54,698 nt of DNA from positions 1 to 54,698 of the forward strand of contig SYGP01000032.1 of the NCBI GenBank assembly GCA_005799495.1, given 5' to 3'. Of this stretch, positions 8,130-16,628 are shown piece after piece (the first letter of the stretch is position 1; every line of letters starts with the position of its first letter). Under the pieces are notes generated by a model. The model worked only from the letters and a program-made list of their open reading frames with translations. It was not told where the DNA came from and searched no databases. The DNA is from Planctomycetia bacterium. GTDB taxonomy: Bacteria > Planctomycetota > Phycisphaerae > Phycisphaerales > SM1A02. The translations under genes were made by a program, and so were the position numbers.

Positions 8130-9539
8130 TCAAGGTTCTCGGTACATCAGGATTTGTGCAGGCAAAGTGGAACGATCAACCGTCACCACCATTTCATGTT
8201 CTGCGCCTCCCATGAAGGAACGACCCTTGCAGGAGATGGTGAAGACAAAGCTCTGGACATCCAGCACTCGCGACAGGGGGGAGAGTACTTCGGGCGTCAT
8301 TCCTGGGATGTCCATGATGGCGGCAAGACTGGTGAGCCCAACCGACTTCGCATCGCGCCGCTGGATGATGGCGCTTGCGATTCGCGGGTTCAGATCAAAG
8401 ACATCGCGAAGCACCTCCTCCGAGACGGTGTTCACATTCATCTTGCCTGCCGTAGGTTGGGTGAACTCTTCGAGCGTGCACTCATTCAGCACATTGCCCA
8501 CCGTGACAGGGTCGAGGTTGTTGGGCGACTGCTGCTGCACGGACCCGCCGCGCCGACCCGCCCCTCCACTCGACCGACCTGTGCGCCCTGCACCCGTCCC
8601 AGCCTGGCTTGGTTGGGCAGCTTGTTGTCCTTGTCCACCCGAAAGTGTGCTCAGCGGTGCAACCATCAGTTGCTCGAGTCGTGCGTTCGGCGTTCTCGCA
8701 TAAGCAAGCAGCGCTGTCGCCTGAGGCTCGGACATGGGAACGCGTTCCATCAGGACAGCGGTGTCCGTCTCCTGTGCCTTCAGATTGAGCCGAGGCTGTC
8801 CACTGAGCGCGAGCGGCGAGGTGCGGGAGGCTGCCGTGAGCAGATCGCTCCATCCCGCATCGAGGACGCCGTCTTCGTTGTCTTCAGGCCATGTGAACTC
8901 GCCATCATCCTCGTTCGCATCGAGGCGGCCGTTGAGGTTCCAGTCCTCGCCGCGAAAAGATTCTGGCATCACCCCCGCCACGAGTTCCACCTCGGCGCTG
9001 CTGCGAAAATCCTTGTTCCGCGGACCGTAGGTCTTTCCTCGTCCACGATAGAACGATGCCTCCGCGCCAAGCATCCCAGGCTCCGTATTGGAGTCGCGCC
9101 AATCCACGATTGCCTGGGCAGTATCCATGCCGACACCGCGGATGTTCATCAGTTGCATCTGGCCGAGCAGATTGACGTTTGCCTTGGAGTGCTCATCGAG
9201 CGGTCCTGCGATGTCGACCCGTGCGAGCGTGTGACGAATATCCCAGATCCCCGTTTCGAGTTCGCCGTAGGAGTTGTCCTGCAGCTCGTTGATGAGTGCC
9301 AGCGCATCCTCCGGATCGGGGTTCTCCGTGTGGTACTCCATGATCGCGATCATCGTCTCGACTCCAGCGCGCGCAGCCCACCGCGCTTGCAATCGCGCGA
9401 TCACCTGATTGCCCATGCTTGCCTGACGGAATGACACGACTTGGAGTCCAGCGGCCAACGCTGCTGCAATGGCAACGGCCCAGATCACGATCACGAGCAC
9501 CGCCCCGCGGCGATTGTGGTGCGCGCTGCGGGAGTTCAA
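8130..9539 (-). CDS. gspK: Type II secretion minor pseudopilin GspK
   Basis: A 469-residue protein with a prepilin leader ending RRG followed by AVLVIVIWAVA; it lacks the Glu at +5, as is normal for GspK. The rest matches the GspK helical/SAM-like organisation (NVNLLGQMQLMNIRGVGMDTAQAIVDWRDSN). Residues about 200-235 hold two acidic loops, DWNLNGRLDANED and DNEDGVLD, that look like EF-hand or dockerin calcium sites; GspK of other bacteria binds calcium. GspK caps the pseudopilus tip with GspI and GspJ. Its start overlaps the gspJ stop as ATGA. A Gly/Gln-rich insert lies near residue 310. Confidence 0.9.
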   Translation of the reverse strand: MNSRSAHHNRRGAVLVIVIWAVAIAAALAAGLQVVSFRQASMGNQVIARLQARWAARAGVETMIAIMEYHTENPDPEDALALINELQDNSYGELETGIWDIRHTLARVDIAGPLDEHSKANVNLLGQMQLMNIRGVGMDTAQAIVDWRDSNTEPGMLGAEASFYRGRGKTYGPRNKDFRSSAEVELVAGVMPESFRGEDWNLNGRLDANEDDGEFTWPEDNEDGVLDAGWSDLLTAASRTSPLALSGQPRLNLKAQETDTAVLMERVPMSEPQATALLAYARTPNARLEQLMVAPLSTLSGGQGQQAAQPSQAGTGAGRTGRSSGGAGRRGGSVQQQSPNNLDPVTVGNVLNECTLEEFTQPTAGKMNVNTVSEEVLRDVFDLNPRIASAIIQRRDAKSVGLTSLAAIMDIPGMTPEVLSPLSRVLDVQSFVFTISCKGRSFMGGAEHEMVVTVDRSTLPAQILMYREP

Positions 9540-10570
9540 CTCGAACCTCCTTGACCACCGACTCCGCCGGCACCACCTGCACCTCCGCGTCCTGGTCCAC
9601 CGCCTGGTCCACCGCGCCCACCAGGACCACCGCGCCCGCCCATACCCCCGCGACCGCCTGGACCACCTGGACCGCCGCGCCCGCGTTGACCTCCCGCGCC
9701 ACCAGCGCCGCCACCAGATCCTGAAAGCGGGACTCCTGCAGTGGGATCGCCCGCGACACTCGCGCCCAGTGCTCCTGCAGCGCCCGCACCTCCCACGGGA
9801 TCCTGCGCGAGCGCCCCTTCACCGCCGGCACCCGTCTCGTCGGGAGCGGGCGGCTCGTAGGGAGGAGCAACGCGATCGATCGGCACGATCGTTCGCAGCG
9901 TCATCAACTCTCGAATGTCCTCGTAGGGGTCCTCGCCATCCGGATCGCCACCAGCGAACACCCAAACGCGAAGCGCGTGGGGCAGTCCGTTCACATCAGA
10001 GTCCCAGGTGTCGAACCACTCCTCGCCGTCAAACGCCTCCACGAACAGTCCAAGCACACCGTCCATGACCGGCTCTGCAGTGCCACCACCTTCATCGTTC
10101 TCGTCTGGCACTGGGTCGTCGCGCATCCACAGGGCGCTGCCGCCGTCGTCATCCTCGACTCTGAACTGGATCTCGTGCTCCATGCCAGTCCCCTCGAGCG
10201 TCTTGTTGCGAACAGGAGCGATCTTCGTCGTGTAGACACGGAGCGTGGTGCGGAACATCTCGCCACCTTCGATGGGTGCGGGGACCGTCGCCTGTTCGAT
10301 CACGACCCGCGTGTCGATGAGGTTGTCGCTCCGGATCACGGACTGCACTTCCCGGCGAACGCGCTCGAGGGCGGCGTACGCGCGGAGGTGGGCGGCAAGT
10401 CGAACGCGCGCCGTGGCCCGCGCAGCGGCAAGTTGCTGCAGCGATCCGCCGATCATGCCAACCACGATGACGGCAATCAGTCCCGCGATGATCAGTTCAA
10501 CCAGCGTGAACCCGCGGCGGCTGCGCGCCGATCGGCGAACCGTCGCATGAAGTGGTTCACTTGGCTGCAC
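9536..10570 (-). CDS. gspJ: Type II secretion minor pseudopilin GspJ with Gly-rich tail
   Basis: Starts at a GTG with AGGAGG six bases upstream, overlapping the end of gspI by 14 bp; this gives a short prepilin leader ending RRG before FTLVELIIAG. Longer versions of the frame would run far into gspI. The globular part resembles GspJ, which assembles the tip complex with GspI and GspK. The last ~80 residues are almost entirely Gly, Arg and Pro (GGPGGRGGMGGRGG and similar), which is not a normal GspJ feature. The corresponding DNA at about 9540-9730 is a degenerate repeat. Confidence 0.9.
   Translation of the reverse strand: MQPSEPLHATVRRSARSRRGFTLVELIIAGLIAVIVVGMIGGSLQQLAAARATARVRLAAHLRAYAALERVRREVQSVIRSDNLIDTRVVIEQATVPAPIEGGEMFRTTLRVYTTKIAPVRNKTLEGTGMEHEIQFRVEDDDGGSALWMRDDPVPDENDEGGGTAEPVMDGVLGLFVEAFDGEEWFDTWDSDVNGLPHALRVWVFAGGDPDGEDPYEDIRELMTLRTIVPIDRVAPPYEPPAPDETGAGGEGALAQDPVGGAGAAGALGASVAGDPTAGVPLSGSGGGAGGAGGQRGRGGPGGPGGRGGMGGRGGPGGRGGPGGGPGRGGAGGAGGVGGQGGSS
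9540..9730. repeat. Degenerate GGC/GGT/CGC-rich coding repeat
   Basis: Codes for the Gly/Arg/Pro-rich tail of GspJ. Units of 6-15 bases such as ccaccgcgcccacc recur imperfectly. Confidence 0.6.
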
Positions 10571-11072
10571 TGGGGTCCTCCTCGAGGGACTCGAAGTACG
10601 CGGTCCGGTCAAGCGCCTCGCTCGGACTGCGTTCAGGATCAGGCTCTTCGCCAAGCCGCAGCGCCACGCGCGTCGCACATCTGTACTCACGCCCAAGTGG
10701 ATCCGTCACAATCAGCAGTACATCGCATGGCATGCCCTGTGGGGCGTCCTCGATCTTCATGTCATACTGAAAGTCCGCGTATTTGTAGTTGGGATCAAAG
10801 GACGAGAACGCGCCCGATGGCTGATACTGCCTGTTCCACTCCACGGGACCAAGCGCCACCAAGCTGCCGAGCAGTTCATCCATCAATGCCGCTGCCTGCA
10901 CGGCATGCTCGCCGCGCTGCTGCGCGGTCAACGACTGCATCGAAAGCGAGATCGCTGCGCCCAGCCCAATGGCCAAGATCACGCCAGCCACGATGACCTC
11001 CATCAGGGCGAACGCCCTGCGTGTTGGCCGTTGCGCGGCACTCACGATGGACTCGCTGCGTACGCACATCAC
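10557..11072 (-). CDS. gspI: Type II secretion minor pseudopilin GspI
   Basis: A 171-residue protein with a leader ending TRRA and then FALMEVIVAGVILAIGLGAAI, the class III prepilin signal with Glu at +5 but Ala rather than Gly at -1. The remainder fits GspI. The start is GTG immediately followed by ATG (11069); GGGGAG lies seven bases before the GTG and ten before the ATG, so either may be used. Both overlap the stop of gspH. Confidence 0.88.
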   Translation of the reverse strand: MMCVRSESIVSAAQRPTRRAFALMEVIVAGVILAIGLGAAISLSMQSLTAQQRGEHAVQAAALMDELLGSLVALGPVEWNRQYQPSGAFSSFDPNYKYADFQYDMKIEDAPQGMPCDVLLIVTDPLGREYRCATRVALRLGEEPDPERSPSEALDRTAYFESLEEDPSAAK

Positions 11073-11635
11073 CAGCGCTCTCCCCGCACGCCGCTCTCGA
11101 GGTCCACGGGCTCCCGGACGAATGCTTCGCGCCGGCCTTCCTGCTGCCGCAGCGGAGTCATGGATGACGAAGGCAGCGCAACAGTCGCCTCGATCAGGTC
11201 GGACTCAAGTCGAAGTTCGATGGAGGGGCGTCCACCACCCGGCACACTCGGTGCCATCCAGTCGCCGCCACTGACGGGCTCCCCATCGATGACCACATCC
11301 ACGAGGCGAAGCGCCGTCGGCAGTCGCACCGGTTCACTCATCCAATCCTGCTCCCACTCCTGCTGTTCCGGAAGATCGCCCGTTGTGCTGAGTGCAGACC
11401 CCTTGACGAGCAGCGCCAGATCGCCTGACTTCGGATCCTGCCAGAGCGCGACCTGCTGACCAGCGGACATGGCCTCGCGAAAGGCGTAGGTCGCCAGCAG
11501 TTCCTCCACCGCATCGATCGCAGCCTCATGCTCCATGCGCGTTGTGGTCGCCAAGCGCGGAACGATGAGCCCCCCGATGATGACCATCACCACAATGGCG
11601 ACAATCAGTTCAATCAGGGTGAATGCGCGGCTCAT
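11069..11635 (-). CDS. gspH: Type II secretion pseudopilin GspH
   Basis: A 188-residue protein with a very short leader, MSRA, before FTLIELIVAIVVMVIIGGLIVP; the -1 residue is Ala. The body has the size and strand-rich look of GspH/FimT pseudopilins. It lies between gspG and gspI, as in other type II secretion operons, and follows gspG by 50 bp, with AAGGATG just upstream of the start. Confidence 0.88.
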   Translation of the reverse strand: MSRAFTLIELIVAIVVMVIIGGLIVPRLATTTRMEHEAAIDAVEELLATYAFREAMSAGQQVALWQDPKSGDLALLVKGSALSTTGDLPEQQEWEQDWMSEPVRLPTALRLVDVVIDGEPVSGGDWMAPSVPGGGRPSIELRLESDLIEATVALPSSSMTPLRQQEGRREAFVREPVDLESGVRGERW

Positions 11636-11685
11636 CCATCATCCTTCCGTATGGGCATCTTGCCGTGACCGTGACTCTCGAGTAC

Positions 11686-12153
11686 TCACTGCGAACTGGA
11701 AATGTCCGCATTTTCGCCTTCACCGCCGGGCTGTTTGTCGGCGCCGAAGCTCACGATCTCGAACGGCGTTCCGTTGTCACCAGGCACCTTGATGATGTAC
11801 CGGCCACCCCACGGATCATCGAGCGACTTCGCTCCACCTTCGATTTGAGGATTGTCGCCCTCGGTCAAGACGATTAGATCATCGGGCGGCGTGCTTGTGC
11901 CAGAGGCCACCATGTACAGGCGCACCTGACTGGCGATCTGCTTGACACCCGCCCTCGCGGACTTTGACTTGGCATCGCCGATCCAGCGGATCACATTTGG
12001 CGCGACCACAGCGGCGAGGATCGCCACGATGGTCACTGCCACGATGACTTCCAACAGGCTGAAGCCGGCGCGGGCGCGCGGGAGTGTGCGCCGCATGACT
12101 CGGCGGCAACCAAAGGAGGCTGCGAGGGTCTTTCGGTCATCAGTCGTGCGCAT
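11686..12153 (-). CDS. gspG: Type II secretion major pseudopilin GspG
   Basis: A 155-residue major pseudopilin: leader ending RARAG, then FSLLEVIVAVTIVAILAAVVAPNV, and the conserved C-terminal pattern DPWGGRYIIKVPG and FEIVSFGAD. The pseudopilus built from it drives substrates through the GspD pore. From the ATG at 12153 (GGAG nine bases upstream) the leader is 31 residues, long for this family; an internal ATG at 12096 would give a 12-residue leader but has no ribosome site. It stands 60 bp after gspF. Confidence 0.93.
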   Translation of the reverse strand: MRTTDDRKTLAASFGCRRVMRRTLPRARAGFSLLEVIVAVTIVAILAAVVAPNVIRWIGDAKSKSARAGVKQIASQVRLYMVASGTSTPPDDLIVLTEGDNPQIEGGAKSLDDPWGGRYIIKVPGDNGTPFEIVSFGADKQPGGEGENADISSSQ

Positions 12154-12213
12154 GGTTCATTTCTCCAAGAAGTGGTGAGGGAACAAACGGCGAATGAAAA
12201 CGAGATGATTCGA

Positions 12214-13458
12214 TCAGCCTGCAAGTCCCTGCTGCATCTTGAGCAGAGGGAGCAGGATTCCGCTGAGGACGAAGCCAGCAACGGCACCCATGACGATGAG
12301 CAGCACGGGTGGGAGTGCCTTCGTGAAGACTTTCAGGGACTGGTTCACTTGTCGATCGAACGCCGTCGCCGCATGAAGCAGCATCGGCTCGAGGCGACCG
12401 GAGCGCTCGCCGATGTTGACGATCTGTACGAGCAGCGGGGGAAACAGACCTGACCGCTCGAGCGGATCGGCGAGTGACGACCCGGTCGTGACGCGTTCAA
12501 GGACCTCATCGATGGCTGCCATCATCGCTGCGTTGCCAAGCGTGTCGCGAACGACGCGGAGCGCCTGAAGGATCGGGATGCCGGCGGAGACCAGCGTGCC
12601 GAGCGTGCGCGTGAAGCGAGCCACGGCCACATCGCGAAGCAGCGTGCCAAGAATCGGAATCCGCAGCAGGAAAAGGTCGACCTGCAGTCGGTTGGTCGGC
12701 ACCGCGATCCATGTGCGCCAGGCCAGCAGCGCGCCGACGATGCACAACAGGATCAACCACCACCACGATGCCGTGAAGTCGGCAACATTGAGCAGCACCA
12801 TGGTGGGCCACGGCAGTTCGTCGCCCCCCGGCTGACTCATGAGCGGCTTCATCAGCTTCGGCAGCACGAAGGTGACGAGCACGATCACGCTGGCGACCAC
12901 GAGCCCTGCCACGATCATCGGGTACACGGTGGCGCCAACAAGCTCCCGCCGCAGTTCGACGGAGCGGTCGAGCAGGTCGGCGAGCTGGTGCAGCACCTCC
13001 GCGTTTCGCCCTGAAGCATCGGCGGCGCGGAACATGCCGACGGTCATGTCATCAAACGGAGGTCCGTACTCCTTCGCAGCTTGATGCAGCGTGACGCCCG
13101 CCTCCACTCGCTCAATGATGAAGTCGAGGATCACGGGAAGCGCGCGTCCTGCCGCCTGGCGGCGAACGGTTCGCAGAGACTGCAGCAGGGGGAGTCCGGC
13201 TTCCAATGCGGTCGCCAGATTTCGAATCAGCGTGGCCAATTCGGAACGAGTCATCGTCGGCTTGCCACGCACCGCGAGGCGAAGTGGAGCAGCGCCCACA
13301 GTGCTCGCTCGCACTCCTTGGCGATCCTCACGCATCTCTTCGAGCGAGGTTGCCACGACGCCCTTGACCGACAGCATCCGCATCGCCTCCGAGCGATCCT
13401 GTGCTTCGATGACGCCAGCGCCCGTCGCGCCAATGCCTTGGTACCGGAAGGAGGGCAT
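12214..13458 (-). CDS. gspF: Type II secretion inner-membrane platform protein GspF
   Basis: A 414-residue polytopic protein with the two tandem GspF domains: the first starts at MTRSELATLIRNLATALEAGLPLLQSL, the second at VARFTRTLGTLVSAGIPILQALRVV. Hydrophobic helices lie around 180-200, 230-250 and 385-410. GspF is the membrane hub that couples GspE hydrolysis to pseudopilus growth. Length is standard. It starts 7 bp after the gspE stop. Confidence 0.95.
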   Translation of the reverse strand: MPSFRYQGIGATGAGVIEAQDRSEAMRMLSVKGVVATSLEEMREDRQGVRASTVGAAPLRLAVRGKPTMTRSELATLIRNLATALEAGLPLLQSLRTVRRQAAGRALPVILDFIIERVEAGVTLHQAAKEYGPPFDDMTVGMFRAADASGRNAEVLHQLADLLDRSVELRRELVGATVYPMIVAGLVVASVIVLVTFVLPKLMKPLMSQPGGDELPWPTMVLLNVADFTASWWWLILLCIVGALLAWRTWIAVPTNRLQVDLFLLRIPILGTLLRDVAVARFTRTLGTLVSAGIPILQALRVVRDTLGNAAMMAAIDEVLERVTTGSSLADPLERSGLFPPLLVQIVNIGERSGRLEPMLLHAATAFDRQVNQSLKVFTKALPPVLLIVMGAVAGFVLSGILLPLLKMQQGLAG

Positions 13459-13465
13459 GGGAGGC

Positions 13466-15118
13466 CTAGGCGGTCAGGTCCTCGACATCCTGTGTCGCGC
13501 GGAGCACTTCGTTGATCGTGGTCATGCCCGACTGCGCCTTGCGAACGCCGTCATCGCGCATCGTGGTGAAGTCATCATCGAGGAGCGTCTTCAGTTCCGC
13601 AACGGGCAGCCCCTTGGCAATGCCTTGTCGCAGCGCTGACGAGACGCGGATGAGTTCAAAGAAGCCGATCCGCCGTCGGAATCCGCTGTTCTTGCATTCA
13701 TCGCAGCCGCCCGGCATCCACTCCTGTCCCCCGAATCCGTTGATCTCTGTCGTCGTGAGGCGCACTCGGGAGTCCTCGGTCATCGGCACATGCTTGCGGC
13801 AGAGACCGCACAATCGTCGACCGAGTCGCTGTGCGAGGAGTCCCTCGAGCACGCTCGCGACCAGAAACGGTTCCGCGCCCATGTCCGTGAGTCGACCGAT
13901 GCTCGAGATCGCGTCGTTCGTGTGCAGTGTCGAGAGAATGAGGTGACCAGTCAGCGCCGATCGGATGGCAATGTCCACTGTCTCGTTGTCGCGGATCTCG
14001 CCGACGAGGATCACATCGGGATCCTGGCGGAGAATCGCGCGAAGCCCGATCTGGAAAGTGAGTCCACGCTTCGGATTCACGGGAATCTGGTTGACGCCCG
14101 CGAGTTCGTACTCGACGGGGTCTTCGACCGTGATGATTTTCAGCGTTGGGTCGTAGAGCTTGCTGAGAGCCGCATAGAGCGTGGTGGTCTTGCCCGATCC
14201 CGTGGGGCCCGTCACCAGCAGCAACCCATGGGGCTTATCGATCAGCCGGTCCATCGTTGCGACATGCGCATCGCTCATGCCGAGACCGCGGAGGTCGAGC
14301 GGCAGATTGCTCTTGTCGAGAATTCGCATCACGATGCTCTCGCCGTAGATGGTTGGCACGGTCGATACGCGAAGATCCACCTTGCGTCCCTCGAAGCGCA
14401 GCGTGATGTGCCCGTCCTGAGGGATGTATCGCTCAGCGATGTTCATCATCGACATGATCTTGATGCGACCAACCAGCGCAGCCTGCAGGTGCTTCGGTGG
14501 CGATGGCTGCTCAATCAGGACGCCATCGATGCGATACTTGATCTTGATGTCGTTCTCGAACGGTTCGATGTGGATATCGCTGGTGCGACTCTGGATCGCT
14601 TCGAGAATGAGCAGATTGACGAGATTGATGAGCGTCGGCTGCTCCGCCATGCGGTGCACATCCGCCGCTTCGATCGCATCGACATTGTGGACGCCCTCTT
14701 CGGCGGACGCATCGCTCGCGCCTGCAAGCGACTCCGCGATGCGTGCAGCGGTCGTGCCGTACGCCTTTCTCATCAGATCGCCAAAGGGCGCTGGCTCGAG
14801 ACCGATTCGCGTCACGGGCATCCGAGCAAGCGTGGCAATCTCATCCGCTGCCATCAGATCGAGGGGGTTGAACATCGCCACATGAACGCGTCCCTTCTCG
14901 ATGCGAAATGGAACGGCGCGAACGCGGACGGCGACTTCCGGCGTCAGCAGATTGATCGCAGTGGCATCCATATCGGGTGCCTTTTCGAGCCACTCGATTC
15001 CAAGCGCCTTGCATCGCTCCCGGACGCGAGCCGCTTCCATTTCCGGTCCGCCTGCGGACTTCTCATTCGGCTGGGTGCCGTTGGCGGAGAGTTGCAACTC
15101 GGCAGCCGGGGGCGTCAT
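13466..15118 (-). CDS. gspE: Type II secretion ATPase GspE
   Basis: Hexameric cytoplasmic ATPase of the secretion system; 550 residues from ATG 15118. Visible motifs are Walker A GPTGSGKTT (about 304-312), the Asp box ITVEDPVEY, Walker B-type DPDVILVGEIRD, and the His box TGHLILSTLHTND, followed by the tetracysteine zinc motif CGLC...CDEC near the C-terminus. The N-terminal region holds a GspE N1/MshEN-like domain. The chosen start lies 4 bp after the preceding stop; a GTG at 15160 inside the upstream gene would add 14 residues without a ribosome site. It is the first recognisable secretion gene of the operon. Confidence 0.95.
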   Translation of the reverse strand: MTPPAAELQLSANGTQPNEKSAGGPEMEAARVRERCKALGIEWLEKAPDMDATAINLLTPEVAVRVRAVPFRIEKGRVHVAMFNPLDLMAADEIATLARMPVTRIGLEPAPFGDLMRKAYGTTAARIAESLAGASDASAEEGVHNVDAIEAADVHRMAEQPTLINLVNLLILEAIQSRTSDIHIEPFENDIKIKYRIDGVLIEQPSPPKHLQAALVGRIKIMSMMNIAERYIPQDGHITLRFEGRKVDLRVSTVPTIYGESIVMRILDKSNLPLDLRGLGMSDAHVATMDRLIDKPHGLLLVTGPTGSGKTTTLYAALSKLYDPTLKIITVEDPVEYELAGVNQIPVNPKRGLTFQIGLRAILRQDPDVILVGEIRDNETVDIAIRSALTGHLILSTLHTNDAISSIGRLTDMGAEPFLVASVLEGLLAQRLGRRLCGLCRKHVPMTEDSRVRLTTTEINGFGGQEWMPGGCDECKNSGFRRRIGFFELIRVSSALRQGIAKGLPVAELKTLLDDDFTTMRDDGVRKAQSGMTTINEVLRATQDVEDLTA

Positions 15119-15122
15119 GACT

Positions 15123-16463
15123 TCAATCGGCGGACTTCGGTGCGTCCTTGTTCGAGCCACGGGTTCCCGATGACGGGGGCGTTCGACCCTCCTGACCTCG
15201 ACCTCGGGTGCGAGGTTCCGCCATGTCGCCTTGCGGCGCGAGATTTGGCTCGAATGAGGAGCCTTTCGATGTGCCCGTCATCGGTCGCTGCTGTGCGGCT
15301 GCGACCTTCGCCGCACCCGGCAACTGCTCGCACAACTCGGGGCCAACGATCTTGCAGATGGCCTCGCGCGTTTGCTCGTCGTGGCGGTCGCGTTCTTCGT
15401 GCATGGGCTTGTAGGGGTCGACTGGCTTTGGAACATCGGCTTGGCCTTGAGTGGCGCGTCTCCGTGCTTCTTCGGACTGCTTCTTCGGCTCTTCCGTGCG
15501 GTACACCTGCGCGAGATTGGCTTGCCACTGGGCGTACCAAGTGCCGTACTCCGTCTCGAGCGCGTTCAACTGCGCAGTCTGCTCGGGCGAGAGGCCCGGC
15601 AGCTCTCGCGCGGCCGCAAAGTATGGAATCATCGAACTCGGGCGGTACACGCTCGGGAACGCCTCTCGCAGCGCACGGTCACGAAAGGCGGCGCCGTACT
15701 GCGATCCGAACGCAGTGGCGAGGGCAGTGATGTGCTGTTCTTGCAAGTCCCGCAGAACCACGCGCTTCGCGACGATTTGTTCGATCTCGCGCAGCCCTAC
15801 ACTCTGATCGTTGCTCGCCAAGGCGGCCTTGATTCGCTCCTGCGACTCGGCCATCTGGCGCGCTCGTTGGGCGAGTGCGCCATCGATCGCAACCTCGTAC
15901 GCGGTGATTTCCGATGCAGAAGCCTTCATCACCTCGGGCGGAACTTCCGATGCCCGAGCGATCACAACAAGGTCCAGCTTCTCGCCGCTGAGGATGCCTC
16001 GCGGCAATTCCTTCTCGCGCCGCATCGCGCGCTCGAGCTTCGGCCACCGCGCAACTTGCTCATCACTCAGGATGGCCTGCACGTTCTCCACGAAGCGATC
16101 GTGCAATTTGCGCTTCTCTGCAGTCCACTCATTGATCGGCCCGAGGATGACAGCCATCGCACCCTGATCGCCTGCAGCGATGATCTGGTCCTTCATCGCC
16201 TTCATCTTGTCCTTCAACCCCTCGGTGCCGAGCTTGAAACTATCGGCGTAGTCGGTCAGCAGGCTCTCGAGCACTGCTTGCTGCGAATCATCGAGTTCGA
16301 GCACATCCGCGAACACCACCAAGTCACGCGAAAGGAAGTCGGGCTGGAACGCCTCGACGAACCCGGCATTCGCACCGAGTTGGGCGTGAGCGATCGATGT
16401 GGGGGAAAAGGCAGTGATGATGGCGGCAACGGCGCATGCGATGACTGCTCGCGGGGTCCTCAT
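15123..16463 (-). CDS. Exported LTxxQ/Spy-like protein heading the secretion operon
   Basis: A 446-residue secreted protein: the start at 16463 has AAGGA eight bases upstream and gives a clean signal peptide ending AHAQ near residue 27. The mature part is helical and contains ELDDSQQAVLESLL and LSPEQTAQLNALETEYG, reminiscent of the LTxxQ motifs of Spy/CpxP-like periplasmic proteins. The C-terminus is charged and Gly/Ser-rich. It precedes gspE by 4 bp, so it is probably in the same transcript. Function unknown; it could be a periplasmic chaperone-like factor or a sensor of envelope state. Confidence 0.75.
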   Translation of the reverse strand: MRTPRAVIACAVAAIITAFSPTSIAHAQLGANAGFVEAFQPDFLSRDLVVFADVLELDDSQQAVLESLLTDYADSFKLGTEGLKDKMKAMKDQIIAAGDQGAMAVILGPINEWTAEKRKLHDRFVENVQAILSDEQVARWPKLERAMRREKELPRGILSGEKLDLVVIARASEVPPEVMKASASEITAYEVAIDGALAQRARQMAESQERIKAALASNDQSVGLREIEQIVAKRVVLRDLQEQHITALATAFGSQYGAAFRDRALREAFPSVYRPSSMIPYFAAARELPGLSPEQTAQLNALETEYGTWYAQWQANLAQVYRTEEPKKQSEEARRRATQGQADVPKPVDPYKPMHEERDRHDEQTREAICKIVGPELCEQLPGAAKVAAAQQRPMTGTSKGSSFEPNLAPQGDMAEPRTRGRGQEGRTPPSSGTRGSNKDAPKSAD

Positions 16464-16617
16464 GAGTGCATTCCTTCTCGATGCGAAGTTTCGGGGAGTG
16501 ATCTTTCTCACCAGATCATGAACGAACGAGCCACGAATGTATGCCACTGACACACATCGATTGATTCCCAAAGGACCCCACCGCCAGCGGGGGGACGCAC
16601 ATCGGTTTCATCGACAT

Positions 16618-16623
16618 GTTATA
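16618..16623 (-). promoter_or_regulatory. Possible -10 (TATAAC) for the secretion operon
   Basis: On the minus strand TATAAC follows TTCGAT with a 16-bp spacer, placing a start about 150 bp upstream of the first operon gene. The site sits just after the stop codon of the CoA-transferase gene. The -35 match is poor. Confidence 0.3.
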
Positions 16624-16628
16624 GGACC

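Noticed and set aside
7551-9434. 627-residue plus-strand open frame opposite gspL/gspK
   Set aside because: Antisense shadow; the minus-strand genes have clear family motifs and overlapping start/stop codons.
13790-15730. 646-residue plus-strand open frame opposite gspE
   Set aside because: Shadow of gspE and its upstream neighbour; no recognisable domain and no start signal.
16577-16597. C/G-rich imperfect hairpin after the CoA-transferase gene as terminator
   Set aside because: Bulged stem and no proper T-run.
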